DNA of 64,000 nt from Armatimonadota bacterium (GTDB lineage Bacteria; Armatimonadota; UBA5829): assembly GCA_023474015.1 (NCBI GenBank), contig JAMCYN010000049.1, positions 67,441 to 131,440 on the forward strand, written 5' to 3'. Below the pieces are notes generated by a model that did not search any database, was not told the origin of the DNA, and worked only from the letters and a program-made list of their open reading frames with translations. Positions within the stretch are counted from its first letter, which is position 1, and each line of letters starts with the position of its first letter. The position numbers and the translations under genes are program-made. This document shows, in pieces, positions 27,554 through 35,606 of the stretch.

Positions 27554-28519
27554 TCACCTGCTCCAATCGTTCCCTTGCTGCCGGCGGATCGCCTCGTCGA
27601 ACTCCTCCAGTTCCCACCGCCTCGCGGCCTCGATCTTCTGCTTTCGCCTGGCCAAAAAAGCAAGAATCGCAAGGACCGCCATAAGCGCGGAGACCGTCGC
27701 CAGTACCACGCGAACTATTCGATAGGCCAGGTACTCCCTGGTCGCCGAGGCGTACCACTCGCCGGCGAACACGTCCCCTGCCCTACCGGTGGCTTTCTTC
27801 ATCGCCTCGTCAAACGAACCGGTGCGCGCCAGTTCACGCATCAGGACTTTCGGCGCCGACTTGCCGTGCTTGCGCACCAGATACTTCACCGCCAAAGCCG
27901 ACTCGGCATAAGCCAAGTCGGTGCGGTCCTCCGGAAAATTGTCTTCCAGGAGTGCCAATCTGATCAGCGAGCCTTCGGCGGCGGCGTTTGCAACGGTCGT
28001 GCCGTCCGCGCGGGTGAAATCGTCCGACTCGTACTTAGCCAAACCCTCGTTGAGCCACAACGGCAGCGCGTTTACTTTCGGCCCGAGCATCCGGAAAATC
28101 ACCGCGTGGGTTATCTCGTGCGCGAGAGCGGTCTCAGGCAATACGAGCGTGCCGCTTGCATCGATCGAGATCGCCTGGTTTCCGCTCATGGCTATCCCGA
28201 CCGTGAACTTGCTCCCTTGGAGCTTCTGCCCCCTAAGAAACTCATAGTGGCTTCGGTAGACGTTTAACTGAAACGGCCTGCCAGGCTCGGGTCGATAGCC
28301 AAGGTCCTTGGAAACTCTTATCATCTCATTCCGCGCGGCATCGGCGATGAGCCTGGCAAGGTATGGGTCGTCGGCATCGAAGCGAATGGTGAAGTAGGTG
28401 GTGCGCAGGGTCCCGCTGAGGCCGTCAGACAGGTCTGAAGGCATAGCGCGGGTCGAAAGCAGCGTCAGCGCGCACAGCAGGGCAACCAGCACCGCCCTAC
28501 TCGCGCTCAGGCGGATCAC
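27554..28519 (-). CDS. Membrane-anchored gluzincin peptidase (peptidase MA-like)
   Basis: 321 aa from GTG 28519 (AAGG six bases upstream; overlaps the end of the RsbU gene by 23 bp). N-terminal signal/anchor (about 8-24), then an extracytoplasmic domain with HExxH in LAHEITHAVIF and a downstream LWLNEGLAKYES carrying the third zinc ligand Glu, as in the MA-like family. A C-terminal transmembrane helix (about 275-298) is followed by a charged tail. Probably acts in the cell envelope; substrates unknown. Confidence 0.87.
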   Translation of the reverse strand: MIRLSASRAVLVALLCALTLLSTRAMPSDLSDGLSGTLRTTYFTIRFDADDPYLARLIADAARNEMIRVSKDLGYRPEPGRPFQLNVYRSHYEFLRGQKLQGSKFTVGIAMSGNQAISIDASGTLVLPETALAHEITHAVIFRMLGPKVNALPLWLNEGLAKYESDDFTRADGTTVANAAAEGSLIRLALLEDNFPEDRTDLAYAESALAVKYLVRKHGKSAPKVLMRELARTGSFDEAMKKATGRAGDVFAGEWYASATREYLAYRIVRVVLATVSALMAVLAILAFLARRKQKIEAARRWELEEFDEAIRRQQGNDWSR

Positions 28520-29642
28520 TTGTGACCTTAACAAGGAGCAAAGAAATATCATCGTTCGGCTGCCTGGCATAGTCCATGACACTGTCGACCACCTTGTCAG
28601 CAATCTCATCGGCGGTCAAATGGGTATTATTCATCACGAGCATCTTCAATCGTTCCAACCCGAACTGCTGACCGACGCCCGCTTCAATGATCCCGTCGGA
28701 GCCAAAGAAGACTATGTCGTCTTTCTTGAGTTTGAACTTCCTCTCCCCATATTCGGAGTCCTCCGATATCCCCATCAAGGGACCCGTAAGCGGCACGTCC
28801 TCGCAGAGCCCATCGTGACACAAAAACACCGGCGCATGCCCGGCGTTGACCATTGATAGCTCACAGGTAGCTGGCTTCAGCCACGCGTAGACCATGCTCA
28901 CCAGAATCTCGTGTGGAGTCTCTTGGGTGAGCACGGTGTTGGTCCGGGCGATTACCTCCGCCGCCGATTCCGAGCCTTTGTAGTAACCTCCAGATATGAA
29001 CTTCACCGCGGCCACCAGCGTCGCGGCCGCGATGCCGTGGCCGGTAATATCGGCGAGTTTCAAGGTAACTATGCCGTCTTTCTTATGATGCTTGATGCTC
29101 CAGTAGTCCCCGCCGATCTCGGTCGCGGGCTTAAGCCTGCCCGCGAAATCGAACCCGTCAATGGAAGGAATCACTTTCGGCAGCAGAGCGCTCTGTATCT
29201 GTTTGGCGATCTTGAGTTCGTTCGAGATGCCTTCCGCGTGCCTGTGACGGATAGTCTTCCTGAGCCGGTCGGAGTACGCTTCGCATATGGCGCTGGAGAT
29301 GAGATTGGTGAACCGCACCATCGCCCTGATCGGGTCCGGCCCCTTCCCGCCAGAGAACTCGATCACCGCATCCAGCAGGCTGTCGCGGTAATTTCTGAAC
29401 ACGTGATCCACCGGCATATCCGAAAGCACGGTTTCGGCGAGTTCGTAAGCGGTCTTGTAGATATCGTCGCCTGCCCGGTCGATATCGTCTATGGATTCGC
29501 CATATGTGACCAGCAGCTCCCACACGAGTTCGGAGACTTCATCAGTCGGCCGCACGCCTTGCATAAAGACCCTGTTCAGCCAAGCCTTGTGGGCCATCTT
29601 CTGGCGGTAAATCACGGTTTCGAAATCTTCACGCAGTGCCAT
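28497..29642 (-). CDS. RsbU/SpoIIE-type PP2C serine phosphatase
   Basis: 381 aa. The N-terminal ~130 residues form an all-helical input region. The PPM phosphatase domain follows (about 140-375): KIAKQIQSALLPKVIP, EIGGDYWSI with metal-binding Asp, LADITGHGIAAA, VNAGHAPVFL, FGSDGIIEA and DDISLLLVKV. Such enzymes dephosphorylate anti-anti-sigma factors in partner-switching control. No anti-sigma partners are next to it. It heads a three-gene - strand group with the peptidase and PfkB genes. Confidence 0.92.
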   Translation of the reverse strand: MALREDFETVIYRQKMAHKAWLNRVFMQGVRPTDEVSELVWELLVTYGESIDDIDRAGDDIYKTAYELAETVLSDMPVDHVFRNYRDSLLDAVIEFSGGKGPDPIRAMVRFTNLISSAICEAYSDRLRKTIRHRHAEGISNELKIAKQIQSALLPKVIPSIDGFDFAGRLKPATEIGGDYWSIKHHKKDGIVTLKLADITGHGIAAATLVAAVKFISGGYYKGSESAAEVIARTNTVLTQETPHEILVSMVYAWLKPATCELSMVNAGHAPVFLCHDGLCEDVPLTGPLMGISEDSEYGERKFKLKKDDIVFFGSDGIIEAGVGQQFGLERLKMLVMNNTHLTADEIADKVVDSVMDYARQPNDDISLLLVKVTSDPPERE

Positions 29643-29732
29643 AATCGTCCTCGCGCAGTCGAGCGCCTACCGATATGTTACCATTCTCGGGCAGGCTATT
29701 CAACCTGGCGTGCGATCATTCCCCAATTACCA

Positions 29733-29790
29733 GTTGACAAACGGGCATTCGCATGTCATACTTCCTTAAGCTGGGCTATACATAGTCTTA
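29733..29790 (+). promoter_or_regulatory. Promoter region of the PEP-CTERM gene with shared TTAAGCTGGG motif
   Basis: TTGACA (about 29733-29738) with 17 bp to CATACT is a possible sigma-70 pair. Just downstream lies CTTAAGCTGGGCTATACATAG (about 29764-29784), almost identical to the box at 6142-6163 before the cytochrome gene, and another CTTAAG follows. It may be an operator or an alternative promoter. Confidence 0.5.
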
Positions 29791-29814
29791 AGTTACAAGG
29801 AAGGGAAGAGGAAG

Positions 29815-30462
29815 ATGAAAACGAATATTTGTCGCTTGGTCATCGTCGCGTTGCTGCTTGCCTGCATGGCGTCGGGCGCGCAGGCAATCGACCGCTGGGA
29901 CTCCTGGCAGGGACAACCCCTGTGGGACCGCTACGGCCCCGGCACAACAACTCAAGCGTGGGAATTCCCCCACGACCTGTACAACCCCGCGATCTCGAAC
30001 AATCCCTACGGGAATCCCACGCTGAATGCGCAGGGCGGCATACCAGGCACGGTCATTTGGCCGGGCGGTACGGGCATTACGACCTGGTACTTCCCCAATG
30101 GTGGAGAAATAATTATCGATTGCCCGAATACGCCGATAGAGAATCCTTTGAAGCGGATATTCATTCAGATCACGTCGGATAAGAGCCCGGCTGCGATACC
30201 TACGGCGACCGCGGCGGGCAGCACAGGCGGCCTTGCCGGTCCGATAGGAATCATCGGTGAGGGCGGCAACTGGTATACCTATCAGTACTTGATCGAACTC
30301 CGCCCCAACCCGAGATCGGAGCAGATAAGCATACCGATCCTCTTTGAAACCAACGTCGAAGAGGTTTGGGTCAACACGATATGCGTACCGGAGCCGGGTT
30401 CGATGGCAGCGATGGGAACCGGTCTGATCGGCCTTATCGGTCTGCGCCGCAAGAGAAAGTAG
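29815..30462 (+). CDS. PEP-CTERM sorting-domain surface protein
   Basis: 215 aa. Signal peptide about 1-24 (ending SGAQA), a Gly/Pro/aromatic-rich middle without recognised domain, and a C-terminal PEP-CTERM signal: PEPGS, a transmembrane stretch (MAAMGTGLIGLIGL) and RRKRK. PEP-CTERM proteins are processed by an exosortase and usually go to the outer surface or matrix. No exosortase gene is in the window. Strong SD (AGGAAG). Convergent with the PAS-phosphatase gene. Confidence 0.9.
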   Translation: MKTNICRLVIVALLLACMASGAQAIDRWDSWQGQPLWDRYGPGTTTQAWEFPHDLYNPAISNNPYGNPTLNAQGGIPGTVIWPGGTGITTWYFPNGGEIIIDCPNTPIENPLKRIFIQITSDKSPAAIPTATAAGSTGGLAGPIGIIGEGGNWYTYQYLIELRPNPRSEQISIPILFETNVEEVWVNTICVPEPGSMAAMGTGLIGLIGLRRKRK

Positions 30463-30484
30463 TATCTGGAGACGGCTAACCTTG

Positions 30485-33400
30485 TTATTCCAGCCTGACG
30501 ACCAGTATCACCTGGTCGTCAGGCTGCCGCGTGGTACCGAAGCCGCGGACTGTCTCTATTACATGAGTCATTAGTTCGTGCGACAGGCTGACGGCTGCCG
30601 AGGCGACAGTTTCCACGAGACGTTCATAGCCGAAGCGCTCGCCGTTGTTGGGCACATCGGTAACCCCATCGGTATAGCTGAAAAGCAAGTCTTCGTTGGT
30701 TAACTCGACCGTGTGAGACGAGTAGCTCTGGCTGTCGATGACGCCGATCACTGGGCCAGTGGGAAGCAACTCCCGGACGCGGTGATCCTCGGGGTGGAGT
30801 ATAAGCGTGGGCTCGTGCCCCGCGTTTACGTATGCCATCTTGCCCGAGGTCAAATCGATCAGCCCATAGAACAGGGTAACGAACGTAAACTCCTCCAAAT
30901 AGACCGACAGGGCCTGGTTAAGCGCCGAAATCACGAACCCGGGATCGGCGCTCTGAAGCACGAACCCGCGCAGCATATACTTTGCCTCCGCCGTGTGCAT
31001 GGCGGCCTCCATACCCTTGCCCGATACATCGGCCACCACGACTCCGACCGTTCCATTGTGGAAGTCGATTATGTCAAAAAAGTCCCCGCCGACCTCCACC
31101 TCTCCCAGCGCGGGATAGTAGCATGTGGCTATCTCCAGACCCTTCACCTGCGCGCTGACGGGTATCAGGCTGCGCTGAAGAGTTTCGGCTATTCGCGCCT
31201 GGCGCCTGTAGAGCGCCGCATTAGTGAGCGCCGCGGACGCATGTGATGCTACCTCCGTCATAAACCAGAGGTCTTCCTCATCGAATATCGGGGCTGCCTT
31301 GTGGCGTCCAGCCACAACAATCCCAAACAGCTTACCTTCCGCCAATGTTGGGGCCGCAAGGAGGGAACCAATCCCAGTTTGATGAGCGAATTCTCGCACC
31401 TGAGACGATTCGTCGGCTGCCGCGTCGGGGACGATCACGGGTCTGATCTCTCTTATCAAGACGGTGTTTTCCGCTGTGGGCGCAATCTCCTTCAGGGCCT
31501 GGTCCACTATCGAGCTCAAAGCTTCGTCCTTGGAGTGAATCGTGGAATGGTGCATTCGCCCGGACTGCGGATCTATGGTCAACACCGTGCACGCACACTC
31601 CAGCACATCGGCGGTCATCTTCGTGGTCGAATCGAGAATCCGCCCGATGTCCAAAGACGAAGCGAATGCCTGGCTGATCGCCGTCAACGCCGACATTCGC
31701 GCCGCGTGCCTGGTGTCGCGTAGTTGCGCCTCCACCTGGTTGGTCACGTCCAGCGCCACCCCGTCAAAGTAGAGCAGGTTTCCGTTCTCATCGCAGGAGG
31801 GGCTTATGTGTGTCTGGAGCCACATGGTCTGGCCTGTTTTGCTTATGACCCTTACCACTCCACTTCCCGGCTCTCCGGTGGCTGCAGCCTGAAAATACAT
31901 GTTCCGCATCTTCTCCACATCATCCGGGTGCACGATTTCCGCCCACAACTCCGGGTTTTCCAGCGCCTCTGCCGCCCTTAATTCCGCTATCCTCTCTGCT
32001 CGGCCGGTTATCATGATCGGTCTTGTTTCCTTGTCAAGTCTGAAGATCATCGCATCAGCGTTCTCCACCAGCGTGCGATACTTCTCTTCGCTTTCCCGCA
32101 GCGCCTCCCCGATCAACTTGCGCGCCGTTATGTCCGTGTGAGTAATCACCGCTCCGCCGAATGGATGTTGCAGAGGCGCGGCGCGCATGATGTACCAACC
32201 CGGCGCGGTAAGGGATGGACATGGATACTCCATCTCAATCTGATCGATACTCCCGTCCAATAAACCCAATAGACCATTGAGCGCTTCGACCGCTCCCTCG
32301 GAGTAGGGACCCCGCGCCCGCCGGCACACGTCCAGGTAGTTCACTCCGACTCCCGTATGTTCGAGGGATGGGTCACCATTCTCACGTGCGAAGCGTTCCC
32401 ACGCCTGGTTGACGGCTATAATGTCGCCATTGCGGTCGATGACGGCGATATGCGCGGAAAGTGACTGCTGGACCGCTCTCAACAGTTCCTCGCTTCGCCT
32501 GAGTGCCTCTTCGGCCTTCCTGCGTTCGGTAATATCACGGTCGCTCGCGCGCCACCCCAGCAGTTCGCCTCCGGACCCATATACGGGGCGACAGACGTGA
32601 CCGATCCAGCGCAACTCCCCGTCGCGACGAACAATTCGGTAATCGAGCAGCGCCACCTCAGGGTGTTTCGCCAGGCGCTCGACATGTTCAGCAAACATCG
32701 CTCGGTCATCTGGGTGAATGATTTTCCAAAACAGAGCGGAATCGTCATAGAAGGCTTCGGGAGGATACCCCGTGATACATTCGCAGGATGGAGACACATA
32801 GACGAGCTGATCATGCGGGTCCAACCAGTACTCCAAGTCGTAGGTGAAATCGGCTATTGTCCGAAACCGCCACTCCGACTCGCGCAAAGCCTCTTCGGCG
32901 CGCCTGTACTCGGTGATATCCGTGAGTATCGCGTAGACCGCCACCGGATTGCCGTCCGCATCCTTGATAACCTTAGTAGCCTTTCTCACATATATATGGC
33001 TCGAATCCCTCCGAAGAAGCTTCAACTCCGCGGACCAAGGACCCGAGAGCATCTTCGGATGGATTTCTCTCACGAAGAAATCCCAGTCCTCGGGGAGCAC
33101 AAGGTCGGCGTAGCGAGTGCGCATGACCTCTTGAATTGATTCATAGCCGAACAGACGAGCATAGGCCGAGTTGCAATACGTCAGCTTGCCTTCCAGGTCG
33201 CGTATACCGACGGCGGTCGGGATCTCCTCCAGCAGCAGCCCGTACTCCACGACGGGCCGCGCCGCCGGCCTCTCCGCGCCCGCGTCGGAAATAAGCCCAA
33301 CCATGCGGCTCACGTCGCCGTCGGGACCTTTTCCGGCCATAGCCGTCTCGCGAACCCACCTCATCTGGCCGTCCCCGCGAAATATGCGATAGACCTCCGC

Positions 33401-33610
33401 CATAGGCTCCCCGCTCAGCAGGCGGTCGAAGGCTGCCAGCACGCGGTCGCGGTCCGAGGGGTGAACGATGTTGAATCGTAATTTGGGGTCGGATTCCAGT
33501 GCGTCGACGTCGTATCCGAGCAGATCAGACACACCCTGCCCGAAGCTTGTGCTGACAATTCTTGACGCTTGAACCTGCGCGATATATAGCTCCGAGTTGG
33601 TTTCGGCCAT
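30485..33610 (-). CDS. Multi-PAS/GAF SpoIIE-type serine phosphatase
   Basis: About 1041 aa from ATG 33610, which sits just before the first PAS; the upstream in-frame extension is compositionally unlike protein. Five PAS/PAC units span about 5-620 (for example WRFRTIADFTYDLEYW, EEKYRTLVENADAMIF). A GAF domain lies at about 640-800 (LLAAPTLAEGKLFGIVVAGR), then a PP2C/SpoIIE domain (EVGGDFFDI, VADVSGKGMEAA, VNAGHEPTLI, SYTDGVTDV, DDQVILVVRLE). No transmembrane segment: a cytosolic stress or signal integrator feeding a partner-switching pathway. Its last 12 codons are part of a perfect palindrome. Confidence 0.92.
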   Translation of the reverse strand: MAETNSELYIAQVQASRIVSTSFGQGVSDLLGYDVDALESDPKLRFNIVHPSDRDRVLAAFDRLLSGEPMAEVYRIFRGDGQMRWVRETAMAGKGPDGDVSRMVGLISDAGAERPAARPVVEYGLLLEEIPTAVGIRDLEGKLTYCNSAYARLFGYESIQEVMRTRYADLVLPEDWDFFVREIHPKMLSGPWSAELKLLRRDSSHIYVRKATKVIKDADGNPVAVYAILTDITEYRRAEEALRESEWRFRTIADFTYDLEYWLDPHDQLVYVSPSCECITGYPPEAFYDDSALFWKIIHPDDRAMFAEHVERLAKHPEVALLDYRIVRRDGELRWIGHVCRPVYGSGGELLGWRASDRDITERRKAEEALRRSEELLRAVQQSLSAHIAVIDRNGDIIAVNQAWERFARENGDPSLEHTGVGVNYLDVCRRARGPYSEGAVEALNGLLGLLDGSIDQIEMEYPCPSLTAPGWYIMRAAPLQHPFGGAVITHTDITARKLIGEALRESEEKYRTLVENADAMIFRLDKETRPIMITGRAERIAELRAAEALENPELWAEIVHPDDVEKMRNMYFQAAATGEPGSGVVRVISKTGQTMWLQTHISPSCDENGNLLYFDGVALDVTNQVEAQLRDTRHAARMSALTAISQAFASSLDIGRILDSTTKMTADVLECACTVLTIDPQSGRMHHSTIHSKDEALSSIVDQALKEIAPTAENTVLIREIRPVIVPDAAADESSQVREFAHQTGIGSLLAAPTLAEGKLFGIVVAGRHKAAPIFDEEDLWFMTEVASHASAALTNAALYRRQARIAETLQRSLIPVSAQVKGLEIATCYYPALGEVEVGGDFFDIIDFHNGTVGVVVADVSGKGMEAAMHTAEAKYMLRGFVLQSADPGFVISALNQALSVYLEEFTFVTLFYGLIDLTSGKMAYVNAGHEPTLILHPEDHRVRELLPTGPVIGVIDSQSYSSHTVELTNEDLLFSYTDGVTDVPNNGERFGYERLVETVASAAVSLSHELMTHVIETVRGFGTTRQPDDQVILVVRLE
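30491..30526. terminator. Perfect 15-bp palindrome at the 3' end of the PAS-phosphatase gene
   Basis: CAGCCTGACGACCAG (30491-30505), 6-nt loop, CTGGTCGTCAGGCTG (30512-30526). It lies inside the last codons of the phosphatase gene and 29 bp after the stop of the convergent PEP-CTERM gene. It probably acts as a shared stem for ending or stabilising both transcripts; no T-tract follows on either side. Confidence 0.7.
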
Positions 33611-33882
33611 TAGACGCCGATGATCACACCCCTCGCGCCCGGTCGCCTGTCCGTGGTTATTGCTCGCGTCCTTCACGTGTGCACCACCGCGTATCGGGCG
33701 GCATGGCCCGTGTGTAAGCCTGTCTTCTGGCATTCTGACCCTATTGTTTACCCACATGACCTATGCGTTTCACCATACCCTGAACAAACCTCGTATCGAC
33801 AAAAGGGAAGGATTGAGCGGACCACACGCCAATAAGTAATATGAGAGATTGAGGTATAACCTATAAACTCCGGGAGGAACGA

Positions 33883-34953
33883 ATGTACGCAGCAATCATC
33901 GCGGGCGGTTCGGGAACGAGACTCTGGCCGAGCTCGCGACAGCATAAGCCCAAGCAATTCCACAGCCTCTACAGCGAGAACACTCTTCTGCAGGAGACCG
34001 TCCAACGCCTGGAGCCGCTGGTCAAGCGTGAGAATATATATATCATCGCGAACCGCTCGCACGAGAAGATCGTTAGGGAACAGCTTGAGTGGCTCCCCGA
34101 AAGCAATTTTATTGGCGAGCCGATAGGTAAGAACACCGCCCCCGCAGTGGGGGTCATCGCGACGATCATAAACCGCAAGGACCCGAACGCGGTGATACTC
34201 GTGACGCCCGCCGACCACATCATCAGCAAGGAGAAGCAGTTCCGTCGGTTGCTGGAGGTCGGGGAGAAGATCGCCGATGACGGCCCGAACATAGTGACCA
34301 TCGGCATCAAGCCAACCTGCGCGGCGACGGGCTACGGTTACATCCAGTTGGCCGAAACGCACCGCACGGTCGATGACATCGAGGTGCACAAGGCTATCAG
34401 CTTCAAGGAAAAGCCCGATCCCCAGACCGCCGAGGAGTATGTAGCCTCCTGGCACTACGTCTGGAACAGCGGCATGTTCATCTGGAGCGCCAAGACCATA
34501 ATGAGCCTCTTCAAAGAATGCGCCCCCGATATTCACAAGCTCATGATCCGCTACGAAAACGCAATCGACACACCCAATGAGTCCAAAGTCTTCGAGGAAG
34601 TCTACGACGCCTTCCCCAGCATCTCCGTGGACTACGCCATCCTCGAGCACGCCCGGAACATCTTCGTCATCCCAGGCTCCATCGGCTGGAACGACCTCGG
34701 AAGCTGGGCCTCGCTCCACGAAATCATGGAAAAAGACGAGGATGGCAACGCAGTAATCGGCAACCACGTCGGCGTCGACACCCACAACTGCCTGATCCAC
34801 TCCAAAGAGCGCCTGGTCGCCACCATCGGGCTGGACAACATGGTCATAGTCGATGCCGGCGACGTAGTGCTGGTGCTGCCGGCGGGAAGGTCCCAAGACA
34901 TTAAGGCGCTGCTGGACGAACTCAAGAAGGAGGGGCGGGGGAAGTATCTGTGA
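33883..34953 (+). CDS. manC: Mannose-1-phosphate guanylyltransferase
   Basis: Makes GDP-mannose from GTP and mannose-1-phosphate for surface glycans. 356 aa, the single-domain form (no C-terminal isomerase cupin). The nucleotidyltransferase signature is AAIIAGGSGTRLWPSSRQHKPKQF at residues 3-26; VTPADHIIS (metal Asp near 108), GYGYIQ, FKEKP and WNSGMFIW follow. SD GGGAGG before ATG. Isolated, but two GT2 genes that could use the product lie 7 kb downstream. Confidence 0.95.
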   Translation: MYAAIIAGGSGTRLWPSSRQHKPKQFHSLYSENTLLQETVQRLEPLVKRENIYIIANRSHEKIVREQLEWLPESNFIGEPIGKNTAPAVGVIATIINRKDPNAVILVTPADHIISKEKQFRRLLEVGEKIADDGPNIVTIGIKPTCAATGYGYIQLAETHRTVDDIEVHKAISFKEKPDPQTAEEYVASWHYVWNSGMFIWSAKTIMSLFKECAPDIHKLMIRYENAIDTPNESKVFEEVYDAFPSISVDYAILEHARNIFVIPGSIGWNDLGSWASLHEIMEKDEDGNAVIGNHVGVDTHNCLIHSKERLVATIGLDNMVIVDAGDVVLVLPAGRSQDIKALLDELKKEGRGKYL

Positions 34954-34976
34954 TTTTGGATTTTCGATTTGCTGTT

Positions 34977-35002
34977 GGTCGGGGGTATTCCTGCCCCCGA
35001 CC
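34977..35002. terminator. GC-rich hairpin between manC and LOR genes
   Basis: GGTCGGGGG (34977-34985) pairs with CCCCCGACC (34994-35002). It lies between two convergent genes. A few GATTTTGGATTTTCGATT units of the heptamer family precede it (34954-34972). Confidence 0.65.
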
Positions 35003-35003
35003 G

Positions 35004-35492
35004 CTAATGCACATCCACATCATGATGGCACAAATCCACCACCAGCGCCGCAGCGAGTATCAGCACGGGGTCCTCGCCGTTCGCAACATCCACCCCATAC
35101 GTGTTCGCCCATGAAAACCAGTCCTTCGATACCTTTGCCGCGTGGTGGCCGTGTCGTTGAAATGAATACTCGTGGTCGAGGAGATTACCCTCGGCCAGAA
35201 GTTCAGCCGGGGTGTCGGGGGCAGGACGAAACTCGCAGTGCTTGAAGCTGAATGAATCCTGGCTGACGATCGCGAACAGGTCTCCCCCAAGGTACAGCTC
35301 GTAATCGTGATGGTGTTCGGAAACCTTGCGCTTGATCACGGCGAGTTCCCTGCCGGTCATCTCCTTGAATACGAGCTCGCTTCCGGTGGCCAGGGTCCGC
35401 CCATCCAGCTTATAGACATCGTGGCCGTACCCATCCCTTATGGTCTGGCTTCCTGCCCACGAGGGCGGTCTGTGATTGACTATGTAGCGCAT
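35004..35492 (-). CDS. LURP-one-related (Tubby C-like) protein
   Basis: 162 aa. The pattern MRYIVNHRPPSWAGSQTIRDGYGHDVYKLDG, LATGSELVFKEMTGRELAVIKRK and ADWFSW/YGVDVANGEDPVLILAAALVVDLC matches the LOR/DUF567 family with a Tubby-like beta-barrel. Bacterial members have no established reaction and may bind phospholipids. Here FRPAP and SKDWFSW fit the family positions. It lies alone downstream of a repeat-rich gap. Confidence 0.87.
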   Translation of the reverse strand: MRYIVNHRPPSWAGSQTIRDGYGHDVYKLDGRTLATGSELVFKEMTGRELAVIKRKVSEHHHDYELYLGGDLFAIVSQDSFSFKHCEFRPAPDTPAELLAEGNLLDHEYSFQRHGHHAAKVSKDWFSWANTYGVDVANGEDPVLILAAALVVDLCHHDVDVH

Positions 35493-35499
35493 GTCTTCC

Positions 35500-35606
35500 T
35501 CTCCTCACACCTTCTCATGCGGGCTTAAGCCCGGGGAACTCGCGTCCGGGGTTCAAACCCCGACGAGCAGGTCCCTTCCCTTCTAACCTCTAACTTCTAA
35601 CTTCTA
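35500..35606. repeat. Repeat cluster with heptamers (TTCTAAC units) reaching the kinase stop codon
   Basis: GGGCTTAAGCCC and CGGGGTTCAAACCCCG palindromes (35526-35567) are followed by CCCTTCCCTTC and TTCTAAC-type heptamers (35582-35605). Read on the - strand, AGAAGTTAG of this array supplies the last two codons and the TAG stop of the histidine kinase at 35597. Confidence 0.7.

Noticed and set aside
28911..30182. 423-codon open frame on +, antisense to the RsbU gene
   Set aside because: Opposite strand to a clear PP2C-domain gene and running into the PEP-CTERM gene; composition (Arg/His/Pro-rich, no motif) is that of a shadow frame in GC-rich DNA.
33611..33757. Longer N-terminus of the PAS-phosphatase (start at 33757)
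   Set aside because: The extra 49 residues have no domain and unusual composition; the ATG directly before the first PAS is a better start.
33748..34896. 382-codon open frame on - inside manC
   Set aside because: Antisense to manC, Asp/Val-rich shadow with no motif.
35526..35570. T-arm-like CGGGGTTCAAACCCCG, possible tRNA
   Set aside because: No acceptor, D or anticodon arms can be drawn around it; it is a simple palindrome in a repeat cluster.
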